Positions 33,307-44,983 are shown, counted from the first letter of the stretch. The stretch is 64,000 nucleotides of DNA from CAVVAY01 sp963746465 (GCA_963746465.1 CAVVAY010000005.1:868001-932000), one strand, 5' to 3'. Made by a program: numbers and translations. The notes: a model not told the origin generated them from the sequence alone.

Positions 33307-34191
33307 ATGCCCAAGACCTCGGCGAAGGACAGCAAGGACGCCCGACCTCGCGTGGTGCGGGTGAGCGACCAGCTGCGGGTGCCGCCCGGCCCGCTCGACC
33401 TGTCCACGGCCGACCCGGCGGCAACCCCGGGCTTCGACGGCGGCAAGTCCGCGGGCAAGAAGGCCCTGGACCTGCTCGGGCCGCGGCTGGCCGACCTGCA
33501 GGAGCGTCTCTTCGCGGAAGGCCGCACCGGCGGCACCCGCAGCCTGCTGCTCGTCCTGCAGGGCATGGACACCTCGGGCAAGGGCGGGACGGTGCGCCAC
33601 GTCGTCGGGCAGGTCGACCCCCAGGGCGTGCTCATCACCGCCTTCAAGGCACCCAGCAAGGAAGAGCTGGCGCACGACTTCCTGTGGCGGATCAAGCGCC
33701 GGCTCCCGGCGCCGGGCATGATCGGCGTCTTCGACCGGTCGCACTACGAGGACGTCGCGGTCGTGCGGGTGCGGAACCTGGTCGAGCCGCGCACCTGGCA
33801 GCGCCGCTACGGCACCATCAACCGCTTCGAGGAGGGACTGGTCGCCTCCGGCACCACGATCGTGAAGTGCTTCCTGAACATCTCCAAGAGCGAGTCCCGG
33901 GACCGGCTGCTCCGTCGCCTGGACAAGCCGGAGAAGCTCTGGAAGTTCAACCCCGGCGACGTCGACAGCCGGGCAGAGTGGGAGCCGATGATGGAGGCGT
34001 ACTCCGACGTGCTCGAGCGGTGCAACGGCGAGTCCGCACCCTGGTACCTCGTGCCCGCCGACCACAAGTGGTACCGGAACTGGGCGATCATGAACATCCT
34101 GGTCGAGCAGCTCGAGGCGATGGCGGTCAGCTGGCCGGTCCCGGACTTCGACGCCGAGGAGCAGCGCCAGCGCCTGCTCGCCGCGGATTGA
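33307..34191 (+). CDS. polyphosphate kinase 2 family protein
   Basis: 294 aa PPK2. Walker A is LQGMDTSGKGGTVRH near residues 83-98, the lid and Walker B appear as APSKEELAHDFLWR and GVFDRSHYEDVAVVRV (Asp near residue 141). Members move phosphate between polyphosphate and nucleotides; class I-type length and lack of duplication suggest a single-domain nucleoside-diphosphate or AMP kinase, direction unknown. ATG 33307 lies 6 nt after GACGAT (33295-33300), leaderless. It diverges from treZ and precedes the GGDEF-EAL gene. Confidence 0.93.
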   Translation: MPKTSAKDSKDARPRVVRVSDQLRVPPGPLDLSTADPAATPGFDGGKSAGKKALDLLGPRLADLQERLFAEGRTGGTRSLLLVLQGMDTSGKGGTVRHVVGQVDPQGVLITAFKAPSKEELAHDFLWRIKRRLPAPGMIGVFDRSHYEDVAVVRVRNLVEPRTWQRRYGTINRFEEGLVASGTTIVKCFLNISKSESRDRLLRRLDKPEKLWKFNPGDVDSRAEWEPMMEAYSDVLERCNGESAPWYLVPADHKWYRNWAIMNILVEQLEAMAVSWPVPDFDAEEQRQRLLAAD

Positions 34192-34283
34192 GCACGGTCG
34201 CCCGATCGGCTCAATCGCCGGGTTGACGTGCCGATACACCCCTGAGGGTCCGGACCCGCCGGACGAGGTGAGGTGAGCGCGCC

Positions 34284-36542
34284 GTGCAGCGGTTCCGTGC
34301 CGCCCTGCTCGCCCTTGGCCTCGTCACCCTGCTCACTGGTCTCGGCTCCGGAGTGCTCGCCTCCAAGGCTGCCGAGGAGCACGACCACGACCTCCGGCTC
34401 GAGGGTGCCTCCAGCGTCACCGCCCTGGACGACTACGCCGAGCGGGCCCGCGCGGTGGCCCTGCTGGCCTCGCACTCGGCGGCGTTCGCCAACTTCTACC
34501 GGGACCCGGCCGCCCGCCAGCAGCTGATCTCCGGCGCGGCCGGCGACCCGGACCTGATGCCCCGGGTGATCACGGCCCTGAAGGACCTGGGCACCCTGTT
34601 CCCCGACAGCATCGCCTCGGCCAGCTTCATCGACCGCTCCGGCGCGGAGAACGCCCGGGTGGTGCGCAACGCGCCGGTGGCTGCCGACGAGCTGGACGCC
34701 GACCGCCGGGACGCCGTCTTCTTCGACCGCACCTTCGAGCTGCTCTACGACCAGGTGTACCAGTCGGCGCCGTACCGGTCCGAGTCCACCGACGAGTGGG
34801 TCGTCGCCAACGCCGCCAAGGTCAACATCGGACCGGGGACCTCGCCGGCGATCGTCGACTTCGAGGTGACCCTGGAGAGCTTCCGGCTCGCCTTCTACAG
34901 CGAGAACCCGGACGACCAGGTCCGGGTCGTCGACCTGCTGGACGGCCGGGTGATCATCGACTCCACCCGTCCGCAGGACGCCGGTGCGCCGCTCGGCGTC
35001 CCGTCGGACCGCAGCCTGCGGTGGGTGCAGACCGCTCGCGAGGGCAGCCTCGTCACCCGGGACGGCATGCGCCACGTGGTCCGGCACGCCCGCACCGACG
35101 GCAACATCGCCACCTCCTGGGCAGTGGTGGTCTCCACGCCTGCGCGGTCCGGTGCCTGGTCGGGGATGCTGGCCGTCGGCCCGATGGGTCTGGCCGCGGG
35201 CGGCCTCGCGCTGCTGGCCCTGTCGATGGTGGGCTACGTCCGGCACGGCCGCTCGATGCACCGGGCCGCCCGCCGGGACGAGCTCACCGGCCTGTTCAAC
35301 CGGCGGGCAGCCCGCGAGTGCGCCGAGGCGATGCTGAGCCGGGAGCGCGGCCTGGCCGTGATCCTGTTCGACCTGGACCGCTTCAAGCACGTCAACGACT
35401 CGCTGGGGCACCACGCCGGTGACCACCTGCTCACGGTGCTCGGACAGCGGCTCGCCGACGTCGTGCGCGACCCGGACGACGTGGTCGCCCGGCTGGGCGG
35501 CGACGAGTTCGTCGTGCTGGCCCGCGGCATGCACGACCACGAGTCGGTCCGCGTGCTCTGCGAACGCCTCACCCGGGCGGTCAGCGCGCCGGTCACGGTC
35601 GACGGCATCGAGGTGTCGGTCGGCGCGAGCATCGGCATCGCGCTGGCCCCGGAGCACGGCTCCGACTACGGCACGCTGCTGCAGTGCGCGGACATCGCGA
35701 TGTACGACGCGAAGGGTCGGCGCGCGGGCTGGCAGGTCTACCGCGACGAGTTCGCCGGCGCCGACCGGGCCGGGCTGGTGCTCGACGCCGACCTGCGCCG
35801 GGCAGTGGCCGACGGCGAGCTCACCGTGCACTACCAGCCCAGCTTCTCGACGCACTCCGGTGACCTGACCGGGGTCGAGGCCCTGGTCCGCTGGCGGCAC
35901 CCGCAGCGCGGACTGCTCATGCCGGGCCTGTTCGTGCCGTTCGCCGAGACCACCGGAGCGATCAAGGCCGTCACCCGGGCCGTGCTCGACCTGGTGCTGG
36001 ACCAGGTCGTGCGATGGCGCGAGCAGGGCGTCGACCTGTCGGTGGCGGTCAACGTCTCGGCGTACGACGTGAACGACCCGCTCTTCGCCGACCGGGTCGC
36101 CGAGCTGCTGGCCACCCGCGGGCTGCCCGGGTCGTGCCTGGTGATCGAGCTGACCGAGACGGCGCTGCTCGCCGACCCGGACGCCACCTCGGTGGTGCTC
36201 TGGCGGCTCGCCGAGCAGGGTGTGCGCATCGCGATCGACGACTTCGGCTCGGGCTACGCCAGCCTGCTCTACCTGCGCCGGTTCCCCGTGTCGGTGCTCA
36301 AGCTGGACCGCAGCCTGGTGCAGGGCCTCACGATCGACCCGACCGACGCCGCGCTGGTCCGCTGGACGATCGAGATGGCGCACACGCTGCGGGTCACCTG
36401 CGTGGCAGAGGGCGTCGAGGACGTCGAGACGCTGGAGGCGCTGCGCGCGCTCGGTTGCGACGAGGCACAGGGCTACTACCTGCACATGCCGGTGCCGGTC
36501 GACCAGCTCGAGCTCTCGCGCCGGCCGTCGGTCCGGCCCTAG
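34284..36542 (+). CDS. membrane GGDEF-EAL cyclic-di-GMP protein
   Basis: 752 aa. A membrane helix at residues 7-27, an extracytoplasmic sensor region (about 30-290), a second helix (about 293-315), a GGDEF domain (325-480) with intact RLGGDEF near residue 404 and FDLDRFKHVNDSLGHHAGD, then an EAL domain (from 500) with the signature EALVRWRHP near 531, ELTETALL and AIDDFGSGYASLLYLR. Both catalytic signatures are intact, so it may make and break c-di-GMP. The sensor fold is not recognised. GTG 34284; the 3' end overlaps treY by 4 bp. Confidence 0.93.
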   Translation: MQRFRAALLALGLVTLLTGLGSGVLASKAAEEHDHDLRLEGASSVTALDDYAERARAVALLASHSAAFANFYRDPAARQQLISGAAGDPDLMPRVITALKDLGTLFPDSIASASFIDRSGAENARVVRNAPVAADELDADRRDAVFFDRTFELLYDQVYQSAPYRSESTDEWVVANAAKVNIGPGTSPAIVDFEVTLESFRLAFYSENPDDQVRVVDLLDGRVIIDSTRPQDAGAPLGVPSDRSLRWVQTAREGSLVTRDGMRHVVRHARTDGNIATSWAVVVSTPARSGAWSGMLAVGPMGLAAGGLALLALSMVGYVRHGRSMHRAARRDELTGLFNRRAARECAEAMLSRERGLAVILFDLDRFKHVNDSLGHHAGDHLLTVLGQRLADVVRDPDDVVARLGGDEFVVLARGMHDHESVRVLCERLTRAVSAPVTVDGIEVSVGASIGIALAPEHGSDYGTLLQCADIAMYDAKGRRAGWQVYRDEFAGADRAGLVLDADLRRAVADGELTVHYQPSFSTHSGDLTGVEALVRWRHPQRGLLMPGLFVPFAETTGAIKAVTRAVLDLVLDQVVRWREQGVDLSVAVNVSAYDVNDPLFADRVAELLATRGLPGSCLVIELTETALLADPDATSVVLWRLAEQGVRIAIDDFGSGYASLLYLRRFPVSVLKLDRSLVQGLTIDPTDAALVRWTIEMAHTLRVTCVAEGVEDVETLEALRALGCDEAQGYYLHMPVPVDQLELSRRPSVRP

Positions 36543-38932
36543 CCGGCCCGGACCATCAGGGCGACCGGCAGCTCGCCGAGCAGCACACCGAGCGCGGTCG
36601 GGCCGTCGTACGTCGAGCCGGTCAGCACGTCCCGCCAGGCTCCTGCGGGCAGCGGCACCGTGGTCGCAGCGTCCTCCGGCAGCCCGGACGACAACCGCGC
36701 CGCGACGACGACGACCTCGCCGGCCCGGACGAACGCGACGACGTGCTCCGAGTCGCACGCCAGCGGCTCGTAGGTCGAGCCGGCCCCGAACCAGTCGGGG
36801 TTCTCCCGGCGCAGCCGCAGGGTCCGGGAGACGACCAGCAGCTTCTCGTCGTCCAGGTCGCGCGCTTCCCCGCCGGCGTCCAGCCGGATCAGGCGGGACA
36901 TCCGCGCTCGGTAGTCGACCGGACGTCGGTTGTCCGGGTCGACCAGCGACAGGTCGGTGAGGTCGCAGCCCTGGTAGACGTCCGGTACGCCGGGAATCGT
37001 CAGCGCCAGCAGCTTCTGGGCGAGGACGTTGGCCCGCCAGGGCGGGGTGATCCGGTCGACGAAGGCCGCGACCTGGCCGGGAATCTCCGGGTCTGCCAGC
37101 AGGCCGCGCGCGAAGCTGCGCACAGCGTCGTCGTACTCCTGGTCCGGGGCGGTCCACGTCGTGCGCCGCTTCGCCTCGCGGGTCGCCTTCTCGAGGTACG
37201 CCGTGAGGCGGTCGGCGTCGATCGGCCAGGTGCCGACCAGCGTCTGCCAGACCAGGTACTCGGTGTTGGCGTCCAGCGCCGGCGGCCGGACCGCCGCGGT
37301 CGCAGCTCGCCAGCCGGTCACCTGCGCGGCCCACTCGTGCGGCAGCTCGGACAGCACCGCCAGCCGGGCCCGGACGTCCTCGCTGCGCTTCGTGTCGTGG
37401 GTCGACAGCGTGGTCATGGCGTCCGGCCAGGAGCCGAGCTGGCGGGTGCACCAGGCGTGCAGCTCGTCCACCGGGACCCCGAGGTGGGCCGGGTCGCCAC
37501 CGACCTCGTTGAGCGAGGTGAGTCGCAGCCACCGGTAGAAGGCGGTGTCCTCGATGCCCTTGGCCATCACCGGGCCGCAGGTCTGCTGGAACCGGACCAC
37601 GAACTCGTCCCGGTGCGGCCCGCGGTCGTGGTCACCCAGCGCGAGAGCCAGGACCAGGTCGAGGGTGCCGTGCCGGTCCTCGGCCAGCCGGTCACGGGCG
37701 ACGGCCGCCGCGGTCGAAAGGACCCGCCGTGACTCGACGGGCGCGGGCTCGTCCGGTACGACGTAGGCGCGGTAGACCGGGACGGCGACGAGCAGCTCGA
37801 CCAGCGCCTCGCGCAGACCACGCCGGGTGTGGTCTCGCAGCCCCAGGTGCTGGTGGCAGATGGTCGCCGCGACCTCGACGAGCCGGGCCACCTCGGCCTG
37901 CAGGCCGTGCTCGATGACGAACCGCTTGGCCTCCTCGGCGACGAGCCCGAAGTCGGCCGGCTCGCCGGTGAGGCCGGTGTAGAGGTTGGTGAGCGCCTGC
38001 TCGGAGGCCGGGTCGACCAGCACGCCGCCGACCCGCAGCAGGGCGTCGTAGCCGGTGGTGCCCGCGCACGGCCAGTCGGCGGGCAGCTGCTCCTCGCCCT
38101 CGAGGATCTTCTCCACCACGATCCAGGTCCCGGTCGCGCCGAACAGCCGCTGGACGTAGCCGCGCGGGTCGGCCAGACCGTCCGGGTGGTCGATGCGCAG
38201 ACCCTGCACCCGGCCCTCGGCGACCAGCGCCAGCAGCACCGCGTGGGTCTCGGCGAACACCTGCTCGTCCTCGACGCGCACCCCGGCCAGGGTGTCGATG
38301 TCGAAGAACCGCCGGTAGTTCAGCTCCTCGTCGCCGACCCGCCAGTGCGCGAGCCGGTAGAACTGCCGGTCGAGCAGCTCCTCCATCGGCAGGTCCTCGG
38401 TGCCCGGCCGCACCGGGAACACGTGGTCGAAGTAGCGCAGCAACGGCTCGTCGCCGTTCCGGTCCAGGGTGATCTCGCCGTCGGCCACGACCTCGCCGAT
38501 CCGGCGGCCGAGCACCGGCATCAGCATGGCTCGCTCCTGGGCGGCCCAGTCGACGTCGAACCACCGGGCGTACGGCGACGCCGGCCCGGTACGGAGCACG
38601 GACCACAGGGCCGAGTTCAGCGACGCGGGCGTCGGGACCGCCATGTGGTTGGGCACGAGGTCGACGACCACCCCCATGCCGAGCTGCTGCGCGGTGTCGG
38701 AGAGCCGGTGGAAACCGCGGGCGCCGCCGAGGTCCTCGTTCAGGCGCGAGTGGTCGACCACGTCGTACCCGTGGGTCGAACCGGGCGCGGCCTGCAGCAC
38801 GGGGGAGAGGTAGACGTGCGAGACGCCGAGGTCGTGCAGGTAGGGCAGCACGGCGGCGGCGTCGTCGAAGCCGAACTCCGGTCGCAGCTGCAGGCGATAG
38901 GTGGCGGTCGGTGGCCTGCGCGGGTGCGTCAC
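36539..38932 (-). CDS. treY: malto-oligosyltrehalose synthase
   Basis: 797 aa GH13 enzyme that turns the reducing-end alpha-1,4 bond of maltodextrins into an alpha-1,1 trehalose linkage. Marks are ATYRLQLRPEFGFDDA at the start, VSHVYLSPVLQAAPGSTHGYD, GMGVVVDLVPNHMA, nucleophile Asp in GLRIDHPDGLADP near residue 248 and Glu in IVVEKILEGEE near 272, with TLSTHDTKRSEDVRAR later. GTG 38932 begins 7 bp after the treX stop, so treX-treY are one operon; treZ comes last, after a gap filled by opposite-strand genes. Confidence 0.95.
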   Translation of the reverse strand: MTHPRRPPTATYRLQLRPEFGFDDAAAVLPYLHDLGVSHVYLSPVLQAAPGSTHGYDVVDHSRLNEDLGGARGFHRLSDTAQQLGMGVVVDLVPNHMAVPTPASLNSALWSVLRTGPASPYARWFDVDWAAQERAMLMPVLGRRIGEVVADGEITLDRNGDEPLLRYFDHVFPVRPGTEDLPMEELLDRQFYRLAHWRVGDEELNYRRFFDIDTLAGVRVEDEQVFAETHAVLLALVAEGRVQGLRIDHPDGLADPRGYVQRLFGATGTWIVVEKILEGEEQLPADWPCAGTTGYDALLRVGGVLVDPASEQALTNLYTGLTGEPADFGLVAEEAKRFVIEHGLQAEVARLVEVAATICHQHLGLRDHTRRGLREALVELLVAVPVYRAYVVPDEPAPVESRRVLSTAAAVARDRLAEDRHGTLDLVLALALGDHDRGPHRDEFVVRFQQTCGPVMAKGIEDTAFYRWLRLTSLNEVGGDPAHLGVPVDELHAWCTRQLGSWPDAMTTLSTHDTKRSEDVRARLAVLSELPHEWAAQVTGWRAATAAVRPPALDANTEYLVWQTLVGTWPIDADRLTAYLEKATREAKRRTTWTAPDQEYDDAVRSFARGLLADPEIPGQVAAFVDRITPPWRANVLAQKLLALTIPGVPDVYQGCDLTDLSLVDPDNRRPVDYRARMSRLIRLDAGGEARDLDDEKLLVVSRTLRLRRENPDWFGAGSTYEPLACDSEHVVAFVRAGEVVVVAARLSSGLPEDAATTVPLPAGAWRDVLTGSTYDGPTALGVLLGELPVALMVRAG

Positions 38933-38939
38933 AGGGGGC

Positions 38940-41069
<2,130 letters not shown>

Positions 41070-41103
41070 GCGGTCGATTGTCCCTGACCGCCTCAGGCAA
41101 ACC

Positions 41104-42381
41104 TCAGGCGGGCATCCCCGGGGTCGGGAAACCACGGGTGAAGTCCCGCACCTCGGCGCCGACCTTCTCCACCGCGGCCTCGTCACCGGCCGCCTCGGCC
41201 GAGACGACGGCGTCGATCCAGCCGGCGATGCGGTCCATGTCCGCGGTGCGCATGCCCCGGGAGGTGACTGCGGCGGTGCCGATCCGGACACCCGAGGGGT
41301 CGAACGGCTTGCGCGGGTCGAACGGCACCGTGTTGTAGTTGAGCTCGATGCCGGCCCGGTCGAGCGCCTTGGCCGCCTGCTTGCCGGGCAGCCCCTTGTT
41401 GGTCAGGTCGACGAGCAGCAGGTGGTTGTCGGTGCCACCGGAGACCAGGTCGAAGCCCCGGGAGGTCAGGCCCTCGGCGAGCGCCTTGGCGTTGGCCACG
41501 ATCGCGTGGGCGTAGTCGCGGAAGTCCTGGGTCGACGCCTCCTTCAGCGCGACCGCGATCGCGGCGGTCGTGTGGTTGTGCGGGCCGCCCTGGAGGCCGG
41601 GGAAGACGGCCTTGTCCAGTGCCTTCGCGTGCTCCTCGGTGCTCATGAGCATCGCGCCGCGCGGTCCGCGCAAGGTCTTGTGCGTGGTCGTGGTGATGAC
41701 GTCGGCGTGGCCCACCGGAGACGGGTGGGCACCTCCGGCCACCAGGCCCGCGATGTGCGCGATGTCGGCCACCAGCACCGCGCCGACCTCCCTGGCCACC
41801 TCGGCGAAGGCCGGGAATTCGATGGTCCGCGGGATGGCCGTGCCGCCGCAGAAGATGACCTTCGGCCGCTCGGCCAGCGCGAGCTCGCGGACCTCGTCCA
41901 TGTCCACCCGGCCGGACTCCTTGCGCACGCCGTACTGCACGGCGCGGAACCACTTCCCGGTCGCCGACACGCTCCAGCCGTGCGTGAGGTGGCCGCCGGC
42001 CGGCAGGGCCATGCCCATCACCGTGTCACCGGGGGCGAGGAACGCGAGGTAGACCGCGAGGTTGGCGGGCGAGCCGGAGTAGGGCTGCACGTTGGCGTGC
42101 TCGACCCCGAACAGCGCCTTCGCCCGCTCGATGGCCAGGCTCTCGACCTGGTCGATGACCTGCTGGCCCTCGTAGTAGCGCTTGCCTGCGTAACCCTCGG
42201 AGTACTTGTTCGTCAGCATGGTCCCGGTCGCCTGCAGGACGGCCGCGGAGACGTAGTTCTCCGAGGCGATGAGGCGGACCGAGTCGCGCTGGCGCTCGGA
42301 CTCGGCCCGGACGAGGTCGGCGACCTCCGGGTCGGCCTGGCGCAGGTCTGGGTCCGGGGTCGCGTGCGGCTGCTCAGTCAT
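41104..42381 (-). CDS. glyA: serine hydroxymethyltransferase
   Basis: 425 aa, PLP enzyme that interconverts serine and glycine while charging tetrahydrofolate. Visible are RLIASENYVSAAVLQATG near residues 29-46, YPGKRYYEG-like YAGKRYYEG, ADIAHIAGLVAGG, and the PLP-binding Lys in TTTHKTLRGPRGAM near 229. The start is well set: ATG 42381 stands 6 nt after TACGCT (reverse strand, 42388-42393), a leaderless promoter, and the protein has normal length from here. Oddly, no stop codon separates it from the HTH reading frame upstream. Confidence 0.95.
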   Translation of the reverse strand: MTEQPHATPDPDLRQADPEVADLVRAESERQRDSVRLIASENYVSAAVLQATGTMLTNKYSEGYAGKRYYEGQQVIDQVESLAIERAKALFGVEHANVQPYSGSPANLAVYLAFLAPGDTVMGMALPAGGHLTHGWSVSATGKWFRAVQYGVRKESGRVDMDEVRELALAERPKVIFCGGTAIPRTIEFPAFAEVAREVGAVLVADIAHIAGLVAGGAHPSPVGHADVITTTTHKTLRGPRGAMLMSTEEHAKALDKAVFPGLQGGPHNHTTAAIAVALKEASTQDFRDYAHAIVANAKALAEGLTSRGFDLVSGGTDNHLLLVDLTNKGLPGKQAAKALDRAGIELNYNTVPFDPRKPFDPSGVRIGTAAVTSRGMRTADMDRIAGWIDAVVSAEAAGDEAAVEKVGAEVRDFTRGFPTPGMPA

Positions 42382-42855
42382 ACCGCGAGCGTAGCCACCG
42401 CGGCGGCGCTCGTCCCGCCGCCAGCGCGCGAGGTCGAAGGTGTTGTCCGGCCGGCGCCGTGGTGCCTGCGGCCACACCCGCTGCACCCGGGTGCTCAGGT
42501 AGGGCCAGTCACCCCACCACGAGCCGAAGCGGTCCACCGGTCGGACGTCGAGGTGGGCCGGGTAGCGGCGGTCGCCCCGGTCTCGGGGTTCGTCGTCGTA
42601 CGAGGTCTCGGGACGGCCGGGCTCCAGCAGGACCCGGCAGCCCGCGGCGTGCAGGAGCCCGACGACGGTGTCCCATCTCGGCGCTCCCGATTCACCCGAC
42701 TCGATCCGGCCGACCGTGCTGAACGGGACGGCCGCCCGACGGGCAAGCTCGCGCTGCGAGAGGTCGGCGAACCTGCGCGCCTGCCGGACCAGGTCACCCG
42801 CCAGCTGCGCCAGCTGGCTCCGGGTGCTGTCCTGCGCCTCACCCTGCTCGGTCAT
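42382..42855 (-). CDS. XRE-type HTH regulator whose frame runs into glyA without a stop
   Basis: 158 codons before the glyA ATG. Residues 18-75 are a Cro/CI-type helix-turn-helix (QARRFADLSQRELARRAAV, then STVGRIESGESGAP). The second half is Trp/Arg-rich (RFGSWWGDWPYLSTRVQRVW) and ends GGYARG directly before the glyA Met. Stand-alone versions of such proteins are about 150-160 aa, so a stop would be expected here. Ribosomes reading the long message would make a 583-aa HTH-SHMT protein, while glyA itself can be made from its own leaderless promoter. ATG 42855 has GGAG close upstream. Confidence 0.75.
42388..42393 (-). promoter_or_regulatory. -10 box of leaderless glyA, inside the HTH frame
   Basis: TACGCT on the minus strand, 6 nt before the glyA ATG at 42381. 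It encodes Tyr-Ala of the HTH frame, so this promoter is embedded in coding sequence. Confidence 0.55.
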
Positions 42856-42986
42856 CGCTCCAGCGTGCGGGGCCTGACGAAGGCACTGTCACAGGCGGCG
42901 CCGATCTGTGGATTCCGCAGGCATGTGGACCAGACCCTCACCGGTGAGAACCCTCCTCGGCGGGGATCGCTGGCCTCTCCCGTGGG

Positions 42987-43026
42987 CCTGTAGCCCTGCT
43001 AGCGGCGCCGCTAGCAGGGCTACAGG
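42987..43026. terminator. perfect 40-bp palindrome overlapping the cbiX stop
   Basis: Two 20-bp arms with no loop (left arm begins CCTGTAGCCCTGCTAGC, centre GGC|GCC). The cbiX stop codon (43020-43022) lies inside the right arm, so the hairpin probably ends the sulfate operon transcript; no T-run follows. Confidence 0.7.
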
Positions 43027-43772
43027 TGGTGAGGATGTGGGGCAGTCGGGTGTTTTCGAGCGACGTCGAGCCCGGCCTCAGCAGTCGCAGCGTCGTAGCG
43101 GGCGAGGACCAGCCGCACGACCTCGGGGGCGTCGGTCAGCGGGTCGGCGGTGACGTCGGCACCGGCATCGGCCAGCGAGTCGACGAACAGGCCGGGGAAC
43201 AACAGGTAGCTCGCGACCGCGACCCTCGGTGCGCCGGCCGACCGCAGCTCGGCCACGGCGTTTGGGACCGGTGGCGCGGCTGCCGAGGCGAAGGCGGCCC
43301 GGACGTCCCACCAGCCGGCCGCGCGCCACTGGTCGGCGAGCTCCCGAATCCCGGCGATCGACGACTCGTCGGTCGAGCCGGCGGCGGCGAGGACGACTGC
43401 GGTGTCTGGGTCACCGGACCGGACTCCGGCCTCGGCCAACCGCCGGTCGAGGGCCGCCAGCAGCAAGGGGTCCGGGCCCAGGACATCGGCCTGGACGGCT
43501 TGCCCGACCTCACCCGCGGCCGGTGCGAGAGCCGCCGGGATGTCGACCCTGCTGTGGTAGGCCGCCCCCAGCAGGAGCGGCACGACGACGAAGGTGCCGC
43601 GCTGGGCGCGGGCCAGGTCGGCCAGCCGGGGCTGCTCGTGGTCGAGGTAGGCCTCCAGCACGCTCAAGCCCGGCCGCTCCCGGCGGACCGCTGCGAGCAG
43701 CGACCGGGTGGCCGATGCTGCTGCCGGGTCCCGGCTGCCGTGCGCCACCGCGACCAGCGGTGGCGGCGTCAT
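43020..43772 (-). CDS. sirohydrochlorin chelatase (CbiX/SirB type)
   Basis: 250 aa, two similar halves. The N-terminal half has the metal-binding His of VAVAHGSRDPAA near residue 10 and FVVVPLLLGAAYHSRVDIP near 61-79; the second half has LAAAGSTDES and ASYLLFPGLFVDSLADAGAD. It inserts iron (or cobalt) into sirohydrochlorin, completing sirohaem for the sulfite reductase of the same operon. Its ATG overlaps the cysG stop as ATGA. The His/Pro-rich tail (HPTAPHPHHL) may be extra metal-holding residues. Confidence 0.9.
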   Translation of the reverse strand: MTPPPLVAVAHGSRDPAAASATRSLLAAVRRERPGLSVLEAYLDHEQPRLADLARAQRGTFVVVPLLLGAAYHSRVDIPAALAPAAGEVGQAVQADVLGPDPLLLAALDRRLAEAGVRSGDPDTAVVLAAAGSTDESSIAGIRELADQWRAAGWWDVRAAFASAAAPPVPNAVAELRSAGAPRVAVASYLLFPGLFVDSLADAGADVTADPLTDAPEVVRLVLARYDAATAEAGLDVARKHPTAPHPHHL

Positions 43773-44983
43773 CCCAGTGGCTCCGGTGCACCCAGGACCG
43801 CGTGCAGGTCCACGACGGTGCCGACGACGATGACCGCCGGCGGTTGCACGTCGCGCTCGCGGGCGAGGTCCGCGATCGTGCCGAGGGTGCCGACCGTGGT
43901 GCGCTCCGCCGGGGAGAAGCCCGACTCGACGATGGCCACCGGCGTCGTCGCGGCCTTGCCGTGCGCCACGAGCTCGGCGGCCGCCACCTCCAGGCCGCTG
44001 ACGCCCATCAGCAGCACGAGCGTGCCGTCCAGCGCCGCCAGCGAGGCCCAGTCGAGGCCCTCGTGACCGGAGGCGATCGTCACCTGGCGGGACCGGCCGC
44101 GGTGGGTGACCGGGATGCCCGCGTGTGCCGGCACCGCGATCGCGCTGGTCACTCCCGGCACGACCTCGACGGTGACGTCGGCCGCCAGGCAGGCCAGCGC
44201 CTCCTCGCCGCCGCGGCCGAGCACGAACGGGTCGCCGCCCTTGAGACGGACCACCCGGCGACCAGCCCGGGCGTGCTCCACCAGGAGCCGGTTGATCTCC
44301 TCCTGCGGAAGCGGATGGTGGCCGGCCGTCTTGCCCACGTCGACCACGAGCACCGAGGGGTCGAGGTCGTCGATCAGCGCCCGCGGCGCCAACCGGTCGA
44401 CGAGCACGACGTCGGCCTCGGCGAGGAGCCGCCGCCCGCGGACGCTGATCAGCTCGGGGTCGCCTGGGCCGCCGCCCACCAGGGCGACGCATCCGGCCAC
44501 GGCCGGCCGCTGGTGGCGCAGCGGCAGGTCGCCGGAGTCGAGGGCCACCGACACCGCGTCGCGCAGGGTCGTCGCGCGACGAGGGTCGCCGCCGGCGGTC
44601 ACCGCCACGGTCACGTCCCCGGACCGGGCGACCGCCGGTGTCCACGCCGCCGACAGCGACGCGTCGTCGGCCCGGACGTACCAGATGCGAGCGCCCTCGG
44701 CGTGCGCGGCGACGAGGTCGTCGGTGCCCGGGTCACCCGTGGCCGTGTGGACCAGCCAGGCACCGTCGAGGTCGCCGCCGGTGTAGTCGCGCGCCAGCCA
44801 GCTGACCGCGCCGGACCGGACGAGGTCGCGCAGGTCCTCGCAGATCCATGGCGAGACCAGCTGCACGTCGGCGCCGGCCTCGACGAGTGCCGCCGTCCGC
44901 CGAGCAGCCACCGGGCCGCCGCCGACGACGACCGCTCGCCGGCCGGCCAGGCCGAGCACCAGCGGGTACGACGGCGCGCTCAC
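43769..44983 (-). CDS. cysG: sirohaem synthase: precorrin-2 dehydrogenase fused to uroporphyrinogen-III C-methyltransferase
   Basis: 404 aa. Residues 1-150 are the NAD-dependent dehydrogenase part (AVVVGGGPVAARRTAAL near residue 17). Residues 160-400 are the SAM methyltransferase (VALVGGGPGDPELISVRG, VRLKGGDPFVLGRGGEEA, VVPGVTSAIAVPAHAGIPVTHRG). It makes sirohydrochlorin from uroporphyrinogen III; the metal is put in by CbiX, coupled by a 4-bp overlap. The linker between domains is short and the dehydrogenase half is compact, so some of the chelatase function of full CysG may be absent. GTG 44983 overlaps the cysH stop. Confidence 0.92.
   Translation of the reverse strand: MSAPSYPLVLGLAGRRAVVVGGGPVAARRTAALVEAGADVQLVSPWICEDLRDLVRSGAVSWLARDYTGGDLDGAWLVHTATGDPGTDDLVAAHAEGARIWYVRADDASLSAAWTPAVARSGDVTVAVTAGGDPRRATTLRDAVSVALDSGDLPLRHQRPAVAGCVALVGGGPGDPELISVRGRRLLAEADVVLVDRLAPRALIDDLDPSVLVVDVGKTAGHHPLPQEEINRLLVEHARAGRRVVRLKGGDPFVLGRGGEEALACLAADVTVEVVPGVTSAIAVPAHAGIPVTHRGRSRQVTIASGHEGLDWASLAALDGTLVLLMGVSGLEVAAAELVAHGKAATTPVAIVESGFSPAERTTVGTLGTIADLARERDVQPPAVIVVGTVVDLHAVLGAPEPLG

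Noticed and set aside
33807..37532. Minus-strand open frame of over 1200 codons across PPK2, GGDEF-EAL and treY
   Set aside because: Covers three genes with clear motifs in other frames; composition is that of antisense GC-rich DNA.
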